Source of the DNA: DATBDN01 sp036269895
GTDB taxonomy: Bacteria; Actinomycetota; Thermoleophilia; Solirubrobacterales; Thermoleophilaceae
NCBI GenBank assembly: GCA_036269895.1
Contig: DATBDN010000210.1
Coordinates: 1-7,120 of the forward strand
Direction: 5' to 3'
Length of the DNA stretch: 7,120 bases
Part shown: in pieces, positions 6,160 through 7,120 of the stretch
How positions within the stretch are numbered: the stretch's first letter is position 1
How the letters are laid out: every line of letters starts with the position of its first letter
Notes under the pieces: generated by a model
Told to the model about the DNA's origin: nothing
Databases searched by the model: none
What the model saw: the letters and a program-made list of their open reading frames with translations, nothing else
Translations under genes and position numbers: made by a program

Positions 6160-7120
6160 ATGAGCCTTCGCTCGCCGTTTCTCGATGGGGGTCGCCACGC
6201 GGTAATCGTCGAGGCGGTCCGCACGCCGATCGGCAAGGCGCACCTCGAGAAGGGAGCGTTTCGCGACACACATCCGAACGAGCTGCTGGCATCGTGCCTG
6301 ACCGCGCTCGTCGAGCGCAGCGGCATCGACCCGGGCCAGGTCGAAGATGTAATCGCCGGTTGCACGGCGCCGTTTGGGGAGCAGTCGCGCAACATCGCGC
6401 GCAATGCGTGGCTCCAGGCCGGCTACCCGGTAGAGGTTCCCGCGATCACGATCGATCGTCGCTGCGGGTCGGCGCAGTCGGCGGTCAGCTATGCCGCGGC
6501 GCTGATCGCCTCGGGCACACATGAGCTGGTGATCGCGGGTGGCGTCGAACACATGCACCACGTCCCGATCGACTCGCCGACCCGGATCGTGGACCTGTAC
6601 GGCACGCCATGGCCGCAGGAGCTGCTAGACCGCTTCGACTTCATCCCCCAGGGGCTGAGCGCCGAGCGGATCGCCGAGGAATGGGGCGTTTCGCGCCGCG
6701 AGATGGACGAGCTCGCCGTCGCCTCGCACCGCCGCGCGCACGCGGCCACCGCCGAGGGCCGCTTCGAGGCGGAAATCGTACCGATCGAGACGCCTCACGG
6801 GACCGAGAGCGTCGATCAGGGCATCCGCCCCGAGACCAACGTGGAGACGCTGGCGGACCTCAAGACACCTTTCAAGGAGAACGGGAGGGTCACGGCGGCG
6901 ACCTCGTCCCAGCTCTCAGACGGGGCCGCCGCCGTCTTGCTCGCGAGCCGCGACGCTGCGCGGCGGCTAGGCCTTGCCCCGCGGGCACTGATCGTCGATC
7001 AGGTCACGGTCGGCGTCGACCCCGTGATCATGCTCACGGGCCCGATCCCAGCAACGCGCAAGCTGCTTGCGCGGACGGGGCTCAGCATCGGCGACCTCGA
7101 CCTGATCGAGATCAACGAGG
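6160..7120 (+). CDS. Thiolase (acetyl-CoA acyltransferase), C-terminus beyond the right edge
   Basis: Cleaves a 3-ketoacyl-CoA with CoA to give acetyl- or propionyl-CoA and a shortened acyl-CoA, the last step of beta-oxidation. There are 320 codons before the window ends at IEINE, just before the expected NEAFA motif. Missing are the C-terminal GHP histidine and the second catalytic cysteine. Visible are the N-terminal VIVEAVRTPIGKA (15-27), nucleophile Cys102 in DRRCGSAQSA, GGVEHMHHVP (127-136), GLSAERIAEEWGVSR (165-179), TAATSSQLSDGAAAVLL (245-261) and TGPIPATRKLL (293-303). The CGSAQ version of the active-site loop and the overall layout recall mycobacterial FadA5/FadA6 thiolases of steroid catabolism more than biosynthetic AtoB/PhaA. 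It starts 8 bases after the SDR stop, with AGGTG spaced 5 bases from the ATG. Confidence 0.94.
   Translation, partial: MSLRSPFLDGGRHAVIVEAVRTPIGKAHLEKGAFRDTHPNELLASCLTALVERSGIDPGQVEDVIAGCTAPFGEQSRNIARNAWLQAGYPVEVPAITIDRRCGSAQSAVSYAAALIASGTHELVIAGGVEHMHHVPIDSPTRIVDLYGTPWPQELLDRFDFIPQGLSAERIAEEWGVSRREMDELAVASHRRAHAATAEGRFEAEIVPIETPHGTESVDQGIRPETNVETLADLKTPFKENGRVTAATSSQLSDGAAAVLLASRDAARRLGLAPRALIVDQVTVGVDPVIMLTGPIPATRKLLARTGLSIGDLDLIEINE

Overview
The window is GC-rich, densely coding DNA, most consistent with an actinobacterium. The arguments are strong GC preference at third codon positions, PrmA/MimA-like diiron monooxygenase subunits, and an acyl-CoA dehydrogenase and a thiolase that resemble mycobacterial steroid/lipid-catabolism families. 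Soil actinobacteria, including Thermoleophilia-type lineages, would fit, but the sequence alone does not fix the genus.

Layout. Positions 1-956 (minus strand) hold the N-terminal part of an acyl-CoA dehydrogenase that runs off the left edge. A 165-base divergent intergenic region (957-1121) follows. It has a plausible promoter for the minus-strand gene, a weak inverted repeat, and the ribosome binding site of the first plus-strand gene. From 1122 to the right edge there are six plus-strand genes in one tightly packed operon: soluble diiron monooxygenase (SDIMO) hydroxylase alpha (1122-2834), hydroxylase beta (2831-3898), MmoB/DmpM-type coupling protein (3895-4209), a second acyl-CoA dehydrogenase (4209-5405), a short-chain dehydrogenase/reductase (5405-6151) and a thiolase (6160 to the edge, C-terminus missing). 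The first four junctions are ATGA, ATGA, TGATG and TGATG overlaps; the fifth is an 8-base gap. Co-transcription and translational coupling are therefore very likely.

How the genes may work together. The three SDIMO proteins would form the oxygen-activating hydroxylase and its effector. The acyl-CoA dehydrogenase, SDR (3-hydroxyacyl-CoA dehydrogenase type) and thiolase can supply the dehydrogenation, alcohol oxidation and thiolysis steps of a beta-oxidation spiral; no enoyl-CoA hydratase or acyl-CoA ligase is seen here. The unusual point is that the SDIMO genes lie inside a beta-oxidation operon and that no reductase gene lies within or next to the trio, unlike the propane monooxygenase order alpha-reductase-beta-coupling. 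The natural reading is a catabolic module for a hydrocarbon, branched or alicyclic compound whose product is drained into beta-oxidation. A more speculative reading is that the diiron enzyme acts on an acyl-CoA intermediate. The substrate cannot be determined from the sequence.
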